A stretch of DNA of 41,184 nucleotides from Myxococcales bacterium (GCA_003158395.1 PMIX01000382.1:604-41787); one strand, 5' to 3'; counted from the stretch's first letter, positions 33,137 through 41,184 are shown. The notes: a model not told the origin generated them from the letters alone. Numbers and translations are program-made.

Positions 33137-34162
33137 CTAGACGCCTAGCGCGCGGGCCGCGAAGTAGGTTACAGCCGCGATGGCGGCCGACGCCGGGATG
33201 GTGAAGATCCAGGCCCACAGAATACGAGTGGCCACGCCCCAGCGGACCCGGCCGGGGTTGGACACAGAGCCCACGCCCAGAATGGCACCGGTAATGGTGT
33301 GCGTGGTCGACACGGGAATCCCCAAGGAAGTTGCGATGAAGATGGCCAGAGAGCCGCCGGTTTCAGCGCAGAATCCGCCAAAGGGACGCAGCTTGGTCAG
33401 CCGCATTCCCAAGGTCTTCACGATGCGCCAGCCGCCCGCCATGGTGCCTAGCCCCATGGCCAGATAGCAGGCAACGACGATCCAGACTGGAATGCGACCG
33501 GCTGTGTGGAACTCCTCGCCCAGCAGACCCTGGGAATAGAGCAGCACGGCGATGATCCCCATGGTCTTCTGCGCGTCGTTGCCGCCATGATTGAGGCTGA
33601 AAGCAGCCGCGGACAGGAGTTGCAGGCGCCGGAACCACTTGTCCACGCGCCCGGGTGTTGACTTGCGGAACAGCCAAGAAGTGGTGACGGCCAGCAGGTA
33701 CGAAGCAAAGAAGCCGATAATCGGAGACAGGAAGATGAAAGCAGCGGTGCTGCCGATCTTCTGCCAGCCCAGGATGCCGAGCCCCGCCTTGGATACGCCC
33801 GCGCCTATCAAGCCGCCCACGAGGGCGTGGGACGAGCTGGACGGCAGACCCCACAACCAGGTGAGCAGGTTCCATGCGATGGCCCCACCCAGGGCGCCGA
33901 CGATCACAGCGACGTCGACCACGCCCGGGTCGATGATCCCCTTGCCAATGGTGCTGGCCACCTGGTGCTTGAAGAGCGCGAAGGCGATGAAGTTGAAGAA
34001 TGCCGCCCACAGCACCGCGCGGAACGGCGTCAAGACGCGAGTCGAGACGATGGTTGCGATAGAGTTGGCCGCGTCGTGAAACCCGTTGATGAAGTCGAAG
34101 GCCAGGGCGGCGACGACCACCGCGACGATCAGGATGATTTGGTTGAGATTCAATGCGTTCAT
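33137..34162 (-). CDS. pit: PiT-family inorganic phosphate transporter
   Basis: Low-affinity phosphate:cation symporter in the inner membrane. In the 341-aa product the two PiT signature repeats are clear: FDFINGFHDAANSIATIVST near the N terminus and SLNHGGNDAQKTMGIIAVLL in the second half. About ten hydrophobic helices and GLPSSSSHALVGGLIGAG and GIPVSTTHTITGAILGVG, the paired S/T-H motifs, complete the fold. ATG 34162 starts at the first helix; the TTG at 34189 is an alternative. The gene converges with the PLC/P1-like gene (16 bp gap). No phoU-like gene is adjacent. Confidence 0.93.
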   Translation of the reverse strand: MNALNLNQIILIVAVVVAALAFDFINGFHDAANSIATIVSTRVLTPFRAVLWAAFFNFIAFALFKHQVASTIGKGIIDPGVVDVAVIVGALGGAIAWNLLTWLWGLPSSSSHALVGGLIGAGVSKAGLGILGWQKIGSTAAFIFLSPIIGFFASYLLAVTTSWLFRKSTPGRVDKWFRRLQLLSAAAFSLNHGGNDAQKTMGIIAVLLYSQGLLGEEFHTAGRIPVWIVVACYLAMGLGTMAGGWRIVKTLGMRLTKLRPFGGFCAETGGSLAIFIATSLGIPVSTTHTITGAILGVGSVSNPGRVRWGVATRILWAWIFTIPASAAIAAVTYFAARALGV

Positions 34163-34294
34163 GAGGACAGTGACACCAAGAGGGGTCAAGGTCGCATTGA
34201 AGCGGATCGCTGTCGTTGGCCCGGCCCCAAGCTGGTGTCGCGTCCCTGTACCACGAACATGACCGTCCTACTAGAGCCTGTCGTGAAACCCGAG

Positions 34295-34312
34295 GCTGGC
34301 CCAAGGGCCGGC
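34295..34312. terminator. GC hairpin preceding repeat copy C
   Basis: GCTGGCC (34295-34301) and GGCCGGC (34306-34312) pair around a CAAG loop. It leads into repeat C, just as the hairpin at 10118-10143 leads into repeat B. Termination of the upstream minus-strand gene is possible but there is no U-tract. Confidence 0.35.
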
Positions 34313-34370
34313 GCGCGGGTCGCGGGTCGCGGGTCGGGTGGGCGTGGGCGAGTTCGTGTGCGCGACGCGG
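34307..34370. repeat. Dispersed GC-rich intergenic repeat, copy C
   Basis: GCCGGC, GCGGGTCGCG (34315-34324, with tandem GCGGGTC echoes), GGGCGTGGGCGAGTTCGTG (ending 34358) and GACGCGG (34364-34370) repeat the ordered blocks of copies A and B. It lies in the 237-bp gap between two minus-strand genes; the rest of that gap shows no gene. Confidence 0.6.
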
Positions 34371-34399
34371 AACCAGCTACGAATGTGCGAGAGGCGGTT

Positions 34400-36274
34400 C
34401 TAGCGCTGCAACACGTTGTCGGGCACACTCACACCGCCCGCTTCCAGCTTGCCAGCCAGGCGTGACGACACGCGGGTGGCAATGAAGCGGCCCTTGCCTT
34501 TGCCTTTGCTCTGCCAGGCGAAGAGGGTCTCGGCGCGCAGTTCACCAGCAGATCCCAAGGTGGGCTCTGCGATCTCCATGACCCGGACACTCCCATCAGT
34601 CTGCGTGACAGCGTAGACCAGCATGTCGAGACTCGATCCGAGGAGGTCATTGGGCGTCGAGGACGGCCCAGAGGCCGCGCCCATCACCCGCAGTCGGTAG
34701 AGGGCATCGTTTGCCGAGCGGGCGATCAGGGCGGTGAGAACGCCATTTTGCCCCCGGGCGCATTCTCGCAGCAAGTCGCCCAAGAGCAGGAATGCCGCCG
34801 CGTCTGCAACGACATAGTCAGGTCGGAGCGCTATTGCAGCCGCGACCAAGTCAGGAGTGCGGGCAGCGACCGGCAGCTTCAACCAAGTGGCTGCGCTGGC
34901 CGGTGGGCTGATGGTCTCGGCCAGCACCACGACCCGTGCCACCCGATCGAGCGACCAGGCCAAGGTGCCTAGAAGCAGGTCGCAAGCCGGTCGGTCGCCC
35001 GCGATGAGGAGGTTCTGCCGAGTGCCTACGCATGCTTCGAGGAGCTGCTGCATCTCGGGTGAGAGGCTTCCGTCGGCCACCAACTCTTCTAGAGTCTTGT
35101 GGCCAACGTTCGGCCGTCGAATTGAGGCGTACACGCGGTCGCACAGTGGCGGAAACAGGGCCGTGATGCGTGTGCCATCGGCCAGGGTCGTGTCAATGAC
35201 CGGCGCATCGGGTTCTGGTCGCGGGACGCCCTTGCCAGCCAGCCTGCGCAGATGGTCCGGCAGCGAGGCCAAATCGGCTGATGCGACGACAGCCGATTCT
35301 CGATGACCGTTCCGCTCAACCTCCACCGACTGCGTTCCGGCAAAGAACGCAGCGGTTGCGTCGTCGCTGTCCAGCAAGTGAGCCAGCCAGCGGGGGTAAT
35401 CTCCGCTTGCCTGTGGGGGTGCCGGAGGAAGGATGGACGGGGAAAAGGCGGCAGAAGAAGGGGCGGCCGAGGAAGGGGCGGTCAGGGCAGGGGCGGCCGG
35501 GGGCGGAGGCACAGGCGGCGGAGCTACCATCGCGGGTCGCTCTGGCTCGTGGACCAGGGGCGCCGGCGTGCCTCGGGGCATGGTCCGGGGCTCGTCGGGC
35601 GACGGCGACGGCGGCAGGACGGGAACCGGCGGCTTGAGGGGAGGGAGGTTCAGGCGCGGTGCCGGGCTAGACAAGCTATCATCGTCATCTAGGCTTATTT
35701 CCGTAGGCAGGGAAGGCGCGAGATGGGCCTCGGCTGTCACCGCAGGCATGGGTTTGCTTTCTCGCTTGGGGGGTGGCGGCGGGACATGGAGCGCGGATCC
35801 GCGTGTGGGCAGGGGCCCGGAACCCTCATCGGCTCCGCGCAAGACAGGGGGTCGTGGTGGCGGGGGAGGGGGAGGAGGCGGCGGCCGCCGGGGCAAGGCT
35901 GTGCTGAGCGAGCCTGCCTCGGGCGCCGAGGACGCGTACGGCGGTGGCGGCGGCAGAATGCCGGGTTGTGATTCGGCTCCGCGCACCCCGCTGGTGACGC
36001 GAATGACGAAATCGCCGACGAAAACCTTGTCGGCGGTGCCAAGCGACGTGGCTTCGGTGATCTTCCGGCCGTTCACATAGGTCCCGTTGGTGCTGCCCAG
36101 GTCTTCGACCACGAGCTGGCCGTCCTGAAGCAGCAGGTGACAGTGGTGCTTGGACACATTGCCCTTGGGAAGCACGATGTCGTTGTCTCGGACTCGTCCC
36201 ACCCGGATTTCAGTCTTATCGAAGCTGAGATCCTTGGAATCTCCACCTTTCTCGGCCAGCGTGAGGATCAGCAT
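34400..36274 (-). CDS. FHA protein fused to a degenerate CpaF/TadA-like ATPase domain
   Basis: A 624-aa cytoplasmic protein. Residues 1-95 are a canonical FHA domain (RVGRVRDNDIVLPKGNVSKH with GSTNGTYVNG). Residues 100-310 are a disordered Pro-rich linker, including ten prolines in a row. Residues 315-610 follow the wording of CpaF secretion ATPases (LADGTRITALFPP, YASIRRPN, then KTLEELVADGSLS). The P-loop position, however, reads LLIAGDRPACDLLLGTLAW without GKT, and the Walker B region (DYVVADAAAFLLLGDLL) lacks the acidic pair. It is probably a non-hydrolysing scaffold that binds phosphothreonine partners, perhaps linking the kinase network to a secretion or pilus system. The ATG is in the FHA start. 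No pilus genes are adjacent. Confidence 0.8.
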   Translation of the reverse strand: MLILTLAEKGGDSKDLSFDKTEIRVGRVRDNDIVLPKGNVSKHHCHLLLQDGQLVVEDLGSTNGTYVNGRKITEATSLGTADKVFVGDFVIRVTSGVRGAESQPGILPPPPPYASSAPEAGSLSTALPRRPPPPPPPPPPRPPVLRGADEGSGPLPTRGSALHVPPPPPKRESKPMPAVTAEAHLAPSLPTEISLDDDDSLSSPAPRLNLPPLKPPVPVLPPSPSPDEPRTMPRGTPAPLVHEPERPAMVAPPPVPPPPAAPALTAPSSAAPSSAAFSPSILPPAPPQASGDYPRWLAHLLDSDDATAAFFAGTQSVEVERNGHRESAVVASADLASLPDHLRRLAGKGVPRPEPDAPVIDTTLADGTRITALFPPLCDRVYASIRRPNVGHKTLEELVADGSLSPEMQQLLEACVGTRQNLLIAGDRPACDLLLGTLAWSLDRVARVVVLAETISPPASAATWLKLPVAARTPDLVAAAIALRPDYVVADAAAFLLLGDLLRECARGQNGVLTALIARSANDALYRLRVMGAASGPSSTPNDLLGSSLDMLVYAVTQTDGSVRVMEIAEPTLGSAGELRAETLFAWQSKGKGKGRFIATRVSSRLAGKLEAGGVSVPDNVLQR

Positions 36275-36418
36275 GGCAACACGCTAAGCAAAAATGTGCT
36301 CCTTGTCCACTTGTGGGTCGTCGTGGCATTGGCGACTATCGTGCGGGCTCGCTCTGTGGTGGAATGATGGACAGCCCGTGGTGGACGCAACTATCAACTG
36401 CCTAGATGGAGGGTGACT

Positions 36419-37012
36419 ATGCGGATCCCGAGAATCGCTGCTTTGGCCGGAACTTTGACCGTGGCGATCAGCTTCGCCGGTCGCGCGAGCGGCGATGCCC
36501 AAAAGCCAAAGTACTACTTTATCATAAGTGGCGTAACCTCTGAAGACAAAAACATTATTCCTTTGGCAAAAGGACTCCTTGCCAAGGATATTTTGAGCCG
36601 CTCCGAGTTCACCCAGGACCTGGGTGGTGCCGAGGGCGAAGCCGCCAGGGCTGCAGCGATGCGCAAGCTAGGGCTACAGGGCTTTCAGGTGAACCTGCGA
36701 ATCACAAACTTTAGGAAGGAAATCAAACCGCCGGCGCCCGGCCGACGCGACAGGCAGATGGCCATCCAGGTCAAGCTGGGTGTGTACGGTACGACCTACC
36801 CCGGAGGAAAGCTCAGCTTCACCGGTGACGGCGAGGCTTCGCTTGTGGGCGATTTTGCGGAGCGACGCATGGAAAGTGACGTCGAGGACATGACGAAGAC
36901 AGCCCTCGCAACTGCGCTGAAACAGGCCGTCAGCACGGCGGTAGCCAAAATGTCAACCGCCACTCTGCCAGATTCACCCCGACGCACGGGCAAGAAGAAC
37001 AAGTCCAGGTAG
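36419..37012 (+). CDS. Small exported protein of unknown function
   Basis: A 197-aa product from ATG 36419 with a strong GGAGGG five bases upstream. A signal peptide (RIPRIAALAGTLTVAISFAG) is followed by KPKYYFIISGVTSEDKNIIP and a mixed alpha/beta body with a VNLRITNFRKEI strand and a helical C terminus (ATALKQAVSTAVAKM). The end is basic (RRTGKKNKSR). No family recognised. It is divergent from the FHA-CpaF gene (144 bp between them) and probably periplasmic. Confidence 0.65.
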   Translation: MRIPRIAALAGTLTVAISFAGRASGDAQKPKYYFIISGVTSEDKNIIPLAKGLLAKDILSRSEFTQDLGGAEGEAARAAAMRKLGLQGFQVNLRITNFRKEIKPPAPGRRDRQMAIQVKLGVYGTTYPGGKLSFTGDGEASLVGDFAERRMESDVEDMTKTALATALKQAVSTAVAKMSTATLPDSPRRTGKKNKSR

Positions 37013-37088
37013 CCTTGTTCTTGCCGCCCCTGCGACTCGAAGCCGGCGAGCCGAGGGACGGTCTGTGACGTAAACTGTGTGCCCCGCT

Positions 37089-37838
37089 ATGTGGTTCAAT
37101 CGCCCAGGCTCCCGAGCCCACACAACCTTAGCGCTTCTCGTTCTGGTCGGTGCTTGCAAGAAGGGGGCGCCGCCGGCTCCACCACCCACGGCCCAGGCCG
37201 AGCTGCCGCCGCTCGAGGTGAGCAAGGATTCGGCGCTGCTCTTTACCCATGTTGGGCCCAACGGAAGCTTCGCCACGACCGACAAGGCCGATAAGGTGCC
37301 CGAGGTTGCCCGGCGTCTAGTGCGGGTCATCGACCCGGCCAAGGGTGTGGCCGAGCGGCGTGACACGTCCAACGTCTATGTCGTTGACCTGCGCGAGTTG
37401 CTTGCCAACGGCAAGGCGCGGGCACGGGCCATGTCCCGCGAGGCCTTCGAGACCGGCGCGTTGGCGCAGTTGCCGCCGGGTGATTCCAGCACGCTGACCG
37501 GCCCTCATGGTCCGCCGTTGCCCGAGGAGCCCGGGGAAGCGGGCTCGGATGCTGGGATCGCGGGTCATGCGTCCGCAGGCGGCCCGCCGGTCGTCATCCT
37601 GTACGGAACACCGTGGTGCGGAGCCTGCAAGGCAGCGCGCCAGTACCTGGCTGCCAAACGCATTCCCTTTGCCTACAAAGACATCGAAAATGATCAGTCC
37701 GCTGCGCGCGAGCTGCAACAGAAGGCGTCGCGGTTGGGAATTCCAGCGGATCGGGTGCCCATCCTCGACGTGCGAGGCCGCTTGCTGGTCGGATTCGACC
37801 GAGCTCGACTGGAGGCACTGTTGGGCGATGCGACGTGA
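37089..37838 (+). CDS. Lipoprotein with C-terminal glutaredoxin domain
   Basis: A 249-aa product from ATG 37089 with a lipoprotein signal (TTLALLVLVGAC, lipobox VGAC). After a Pro-rich spacer, residues 40-140 are an unrecognised domain. The last ~80 residues are a glutaredoxin/thioredoxin-like fold: ILYGTPWCGACKAARQYLA carries the CGAC active site, PFAYKDIEND the next strand and DRVPILDVRGRLLVGFDR the cis-proline. A dithiol redox domain on an envelope lipoprotein suggests disulfide handling in the periplasm rather than cytoplasmic glutathione chemistry. No adjacent dsb genes. Confidence 0.75.
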   Translation: MWFNRPGSRAHTTLALLVLVGACKKGAPPAPPPTAQAELPPLEVSKDSALLFTHVGPNGSFATTDKADKVPEVARRLVRVIDPAKGVAERRDTSNVYVVDLRELLANGKARARAMSREAFETGALAQLPPGDSSTLTGPHGPPLPEEPGEAGSDAGIAGHASAGGPPVVILYGTPWCGACKAARQYLAAKRIPFAYKDIENDQSAARELQQKASRLGIPADRVPILDVRGRLLVGFDRARLEALLGDAT

Positions 37839-37929
37839 GGCTGGAATTCCGGATCGGGACGCCGGCGCCGAAAGCCCGCTTGTCGCGCACGCCGACTTCG
37901 GCCGCATAACCTGGTAGGGTCCCTACTAC

Positions 37930-38805
37930 GTGAATTCTAGCATTCCATTCTCCCGCCTGGCGCTCATCGGCGTCGGCTACATTGGAGGCTCTGCCGCTCT
38001 GGCCGCGCGACGGGCTGGACTGATCGGTTCCGTGACCGGCTACGATGTTGACCCCCAAGCCGGGCCACTGGCTCGTGCGCGTGGCGTGGTCGACGAGATG
38101 GCGGACAGTGCTGAAGCCGCGGCCTCAGGGGCATCGTTGGTCTTGCTGGCCGCGCCGGTGCAGAGCCTGGCCGGGCTGGTTCGTCGCATAGCTGGGAGGC
38201 TGGCGCCCACGGCGACGGTCATCGATGTCGGCAGTGTCAAGCAGCCGGTCGTGCTGGAGGCCGACGCCGCGTTGCCGGGCGGGCGGTTCGTGGGTTGCCA
38301 CCCGATGGCCGGGGCCGAACATATGGGCGTGGGCGCCGCCGATCCCGAGATCTTCGCGGGCCGCGTGTGTTTCCTGTGCCCGAGTGATCGAACCAGCGCC
38401 GAGGCTGCCAGGGCAGCGTCCGTATTCTGGCAGGGCCTCGGCTGCCAGGTGGCATCCATCGAGCCCTCGCTGCACGATCGCCTGATGGCAGCGGTCAGCC
38501 ACTTGCCTCACGTGGCCGCCTTTGCCTTGGCAGCCAGCCTGGCCGATGCCCTCCCGTTGGTCGAGTCGAATGTCCTGCCCGGCAGGCCCACCACCAGCTT
38601 GCGCGATACGATTCGTATCGCCGCGTCCAGTCCGCAGGTTTGGCGGGACATCCTCCTCGCGAACCGGGAGCATCTGCTGCCCCTCGTGCGCGAGTTGGAA
38701 CAACGGGTGAACACCATCGGCGCCGCTATGGCGGCCGGGGATGCAGCGACGCTCGAGGCGGCGTTGGCCTTCGGACAAGCCTGCCGCGAGCGGCTGGTGA
38801 AGTGA
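37930..38805 (+). CDS. tyrA: Prephenate dehydrogenase
   Basis: NAD(P)-dependent oxidative decarboxylation of prephenate to 4-hydroxyphenylpyruvate for tyrosine synthesis. In the 291-aa product, the Rossmann motif GVGYIGGSAALAARRAGL is followed by TGYDVD and the acidic residue for cofactor choice. Residues 120-140 hold the conserved GCHPMAGAEHMG. The helical dimerisation domain contains VSHLPHVAAFALAASL. There is no ACT or chorismate mutase domain, so regulation differs from the fused enteric enzyme. GTG 37930 begins the family start. The stop overlaps the next gene's GTG, giving a tyrA-lipoprotein-aroA group. Confidence 0.93.
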   Translation: MNSSIPFSRLALIGVGYIGGSAALAARRAGLIGSVTGYDVDPQAGPLARARGVVDEMADSAEAAASGASLVLLAAPVQSLAGLVRRIAGRLAPTATVIDVGSVKQPVVLEADAALPGGRFVGCHPMAGAEHMGVGAADPEIFAGRVCFLCPSDRTSAEAARAASVFWQGLGCQVASIEPSLHDRLMAAVSHLPHVAAFALAASLADALPLVESNVLPGRPTTSLRDTIRIAASSPQVWRDILLANREHLLPLVRELEQRVNTIGAAMAAGDAATLEAALAFGQACRERLVK

Positions 38806-39944
38806 GCGTGGCCACAGCTTGCACATTTGACATGGGAACCCTCAAAGGGTTCGCTTCGCCCTTCGGCCCCCCACCCGCCACCCGACCCCACTCGCTTCGC
38901 TCGGCCTCGCCATGCCTTGTCCTGCCGGGCGCGCTTGGCGCCTTGCTGGTCGCATCCTGCGCCACCCCGGCTTGGCCAGGGCCGTCGGCGGTTTCGGCCG
39001 CCACGCGCACCGCTGCCGACGACGATGATCTCTGGGCGCTGGCGCCCGCCGAGGCGGAGCTGCTGGTATGGGCCGACATGGCCCAGCTCCGCGAATCAGC
39101 TTGGACCAAGGCGGCTTTGGGCAAGACGGATTCTGAGGAGCGCGCGGCTCGTGCTGCTGCGCGCGGCTTTGATGAGGTGGACGACGTGGATCGCCTGCTC
39201 TACGCAACAGTACCGCCCTTGCGCGAGGGAGCGAGCATCCTGGTCGCGCAGGGGCGCATGGATCGCGAGCGCCTGAGCGCGGCCTTCCGGCGCCAGCATC
39301 CCCAAACGACGGCGTCCGATTACCGGGGCGTGGGCGTACTGGCCGAGGCTGAGGAGGCCATCGCCTTTCTCACCCAGCGAACCGTTCTGTCCGGCCCGCT
39401 GGTGGCCGTTCGTGCCGCAATCGACTGTGGCTTTGGCTTGGCCCGCAGCGCGGCCAACGAGTCATGGTTGTCCGCTCTCCAGGCCATGCTTCGTGAGGGC
39501 CGGGGTCCGTCGCGGCGCTTGCCGGCAATGGCTGCGGCGGTGCGGGTCAGTCCGACCATGCGCGGCCAGCTCGAAGCTGAGATGGGCGAAGGCGGAACAT
39601 TGGAACAAGTCGGGGCACGCCTCGACCTCGGCCGTGACCTGGATGTGGCCATGGTCGGGCTGGTGCCCACTCATCAGCAAGCCACGGACCTGGCCGCTCG
39701 TGTATCTGCGGTGCTGCGCGAGCAGCGCAACCGGCCGCTGGTCTTGATCCTGGGCCTGCAGCCTATCCTCGACGGCGTTCGTCTCGCAGCTCGCGAGAAC
39801 CGAGTGGAAGCAAGGTTGAGCATTCCCGAGGATCAGCGCGCGGAAATCGCCGACCGCATGGCACTGGTGGCGCAGCAGATTGCGCGTCGTCGTGCCAGCA
39901 TAGCAGGCAAGGGCGAGGGAGCTGTCGAAGGAAGTACCCGATGA
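38802..39944 (+). CDS. Lipoprotein of unknown function between tyrA and aroA
   Basis: A 380-aa product from GTG 38802, overlapping the tyrA stop. The export signal is LVLPGALGALLVASC with a good lipobox (VASC). About 45 residues precede it, including GTLKGFASPFGPPPATRP, which comes from GC-rich simple sequence (38845-38907) and is unusual for a signal peptide. The mature part begins DDDDLWALAPAEAELLVWAD and is mixed alpha/beta with a VRAAIDCGFGLARSA segment and DLDVAMVGLVPTHQQATDLA. No enzymatic motif. An alternative start is the internal ATG at 38830. Placement inside the operon may be for co-expression only. Confidence 0.6.
   Translation: MSVATACTFDMGTLKGFASPFGPPPATRPHSLRSASPCLVLPGALGALLVASCATPAWPGPSAVSAATRTAADDDDLWALAPAEAELLVWADMAQLRESAWTKAALGKTDSEERAARAAARGFDEVDDVDRLLYATVPPLREGASILVAQGRMDRERLSAAFRRQHPQTTASDYRGVGVLAEAEEAIAFLTQRTVLSGPLVAVRAAIDCGFGLARSAANESWLSALQAMLREGRGPSRRLPAMAAAVRVSPTMRGQLEAEMGEGGTLEQVGARLDLGRDLDVAMVGLVPTHQQATDLAARVSAVLREQRNRPLVLILGLQPILDGVRLAARENRVEARLSIPEDQRAEIADRMALVAQQIARRRASIAGKGEGAVEGSTR
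38842..38907. repeat. GC-rich simple sequence, possible relative of the dispersed repeat
   Basis: The complement contains GCGAAGCG and GGGTCGGGTGG. The second matches copy C, and the GCGAAGCG core also appears in the sequence after copy A. It lies in the 5' end of the lipoprotein reading frame. The relationship is weak. Confidence 0.3.
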
Positions 39945-41184
39945 AACAGAAAGACCCGAGGTCGGAACACCTGCTTCGTGTCAACCGCAGTCCTGCGCTC
40001 CGGGGCATGGTGAGTGTACCGGGAGACAAGTCCATCTCGCATCGCGCTCTGCTGTTCGGCGCGCTGGCCGACGGCCCGGTCGAGATCAGCGGCCTGGGCA
40101 TGGGCGGCGACAATGCGAGCACGATGGCGGCCTTGCGTGCGCTGGGTGTGCCCATCCAGCAGGCGGGCACGGACGCGCGTGTGGAGGGAGTTGGTCTGGC
40201 CGGGCTGCAAGAGGCCTCCGCTGCGCTGGATTGCGGGAATTCGGGCACCACGATGCGTCTCTTCTGCGGGCTTCTGGCGGGCCGGCCATTCGTCTCCACC
40301 CTGACCGGCGATTCCTCGCTGTCACGCCGGCCCATGGCCCGGGTGGCAACGCCCCTGCAGCGTATGGGCGCGGTGATCGACGGCCGGCAAGACAGTGCCC
40401 GGCCGGGTGATCTGTTTCCGCCCCTCACGGTGCACGGCGGGACGTTGCAAGGCATCCGGTACGAGCTTCCGGTGGCGAGCGCCCAGATCAAGAGTGCCCT
40501 GCTGCTGGCCGGACTGCAGGCCCGCGGGAGAACCGTCATCAACGAGCCGGGCCCATCCCGCGATCACAGCGAACGCATGCTGCGCTTCTTCGGCGCACCG
40601 GTGAGTACCGAGCCAGAGCAACGGCGTGTCGTGGTGGATCCGACCGGATGGAACGGCCACCTGCGCGCAGGAGCGGTGAGTGTGCCTGGCGACCTGTCTT
40701 CTGCGGCGTTCTTGCTGGTCGCCGCGCTCGTCGTTCCGGAGAGCGACATCACGGTGGAGAACGTGGGGCTGAACCCCACCCGCACCGGGGTGCTGGATGC
40801 CCTGGTCGCGATGGGGGCTGACCTAGAGGCCAAGGTCACGGGCCAGGTCATGGGCGAGCCGGTCGGCACCGTGCGCGCGCGCTGGACCGGAAGACGGCTG
40901 CGCGGCATCACGGTTGCGGGGGAGCTGGCCCTGCGTTCCATCGACGAGATTCCGGTACTGGCTGTGGCGGCAGCCATGGCCAAAGGCACCACCGAGTTCC
41001 GTGACCTGCGGGAGCTGCGCGTGAAAGAATCGGACCGTATCGCCTGCATCGCGCGCGAGTTGCAGCGAGCCGGCGTGACGGTGCACGAGGCCCCGGATGG
41101 GCTTTCTGTGGTGGGCATAAGCGGACAGCCCTCTCAGGGCGGGCGTGTGCAGCCGGATGGTGATCACCGCATTGCCATGGCGGG
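39941..41184 (+). CDS. aroA: 3-phosphoshikimate 1-carboxyvinyltransferase (EPSP synthase), 3' end outside window
   Basis: Transfers enolpyruvyl from PEP to shikimate-3-phosphate in the aromatic pathway. The frame is open from ATG 39941 (overlapping the lipoprotein stop) to the window end, 414 codons. The N-terminal GMVSVPGDKSISHRALLFGA holds the PEP/phosphate-binding lysine. DCGNSGTTMRLFCGLLAG is the substrate loop, with the GNSGTT form also seen in Bacillus-type enzymes. LPVASAQIKSALLLAGL and SRDHSERMLRFFGA follow, and the last residues present match the conserved GDHRIAM. Nearly the complete enzyme is present; only the C-terminal tail is missing. Confidence 0.96.
   Translation, partial: MKQKDPRSEHLLRVNRSPALRGMVSVPGDKSISHRALLFGALADGPVEISGLGMGGDNASTMAALRALGVPIQQAGTDARVEGVGLAGLQEASAALDCGNSGTTMRLFCGLLAGRPFVSTLTGDSSLSRRPMARVATPLQRMGAVIDGRQDSARPGDLFPPLTVHGGTLQGIRYELPVASAQIKSALLLAGLQARGRTVINEPGPSRDHSERMLRFFGAPVSTEPEQRRVVVDPTGWNGHLRAGAVSVPGDLSSAAFLLVAALVVPESDITVENVGLNPTRTGVLDALVAMGADLEAKVTGQVMGEPVGTVRARWTGRRLRGITVAGELALRSIDEIPVLAVAAAMAKGTTEFRDLRELRVKESDRIACIARELQRAGVTVHEAPDGLSVVGISGQPSQGGRVQPDGDHRIAMA

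Noticed and set aside
35815-35900. Proline-codon-rich tract looking like a simple repeat or CRISPR-like array
   Set aside because: It is the coding sequence of the poly-proline linker of the FHA/CpaF-like protein; there are no evenly spaced repeats with unique spacers. No CRISPR array was seen anywhere in the window.

Overview
The window is GC-rich, gene-dense chromosomal DNA from a Gram-negative bacterium, most likely a myxobacterium (Myxococcota/Deltaproteobacteria). The evidence is an outer-membrane assembly operon (LolCE-type permease, LolD, BamA, Skp, FabZ), a DUF507 protein, a Ser/Thr kinase / PP2C / FHA signalling cluster, many lipoproteins of unknown function, and frequent GTG/TTG starts with ATGA/GTGA stop-start overlaps. 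The assignment is inferred from gene content, not from a marker gene.

Layout. (1) 1-10102, plus strand: prfB (5' end outside the window), lysS, a lolC/E-type permease, lolD, bamA, skp, fabZ and a large secreted PPC-repeat protein. This is a translation-to-envelope biogenesis string in which most genes overlap by a few bases. lpxD, usually found between skp and fabZ, is absent. (2) 10286-11041: a DUF507 gene on the minus strand and a CAT-anticodon tRNA gene. (3) About 11042-22522: an integrated mobile element downstream of the tRNA. It has a P4-type integrase, a convergent toxin/antitoxin pair, an XRE regulator diverging from a cargo pair (zinc-ribbon/membrane/HEAT-repeat protein plus a lipoprotein-like protein), an orphan gene, and then an unbroken module of AlpA, CHC2/TOPRIM primase, DUF3987-type protein, small zinc proteins and a terminase-small-subunit-like HTH protein. 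A 23-bp direct repeat built from two TGGGGGTAACT-type units lies in the integrase promoter and again at the right end. No capsid or tail genes are present, so the element resembles a phage satellite (PICI/P4-like) more than a prophage. (4) 22686-26925: a PilZ protein and a lipoprotein with aspartate-rich calcium-binding-like repeats (minus strand), then a ribbon-helix-helix protein, lepA and lepB (plus strand). (5) 26927-30379, minus strand: a double-FHA zinc-ribbon protein, a PP2C phosphatase and a Ser/Thr kinase, which look like one phospho-signalling unit. (6) 30551-37838: two coupled secreted proteins (the second resembles a zinc phospholipase C/P1-nuclease fold that has lost ligand histidines), a Pit phosphate transporter, an FHA protein fused to a degenerate CpaF-like ATPase domain, a small exported protein and a glutaredoxin-domain lipoprotein. 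(7) 37930-41184: tyrA, an unknown lipoprotein and aroA (cut by the window end), a translationally coupled aromatic amino acid group.

The most unusual material is the satellite-like element with its uncharacterised cargo and convergent toxin/antitoxin arrangement, the predicted pseudoenzymes (CpaF-like and PLC/P1-like), and a dispersed GC-rich intergenic repeat (copies near 4866, 10134 and 34307). One copy of that repeat has apparently become the N-terminal extension of BamA.
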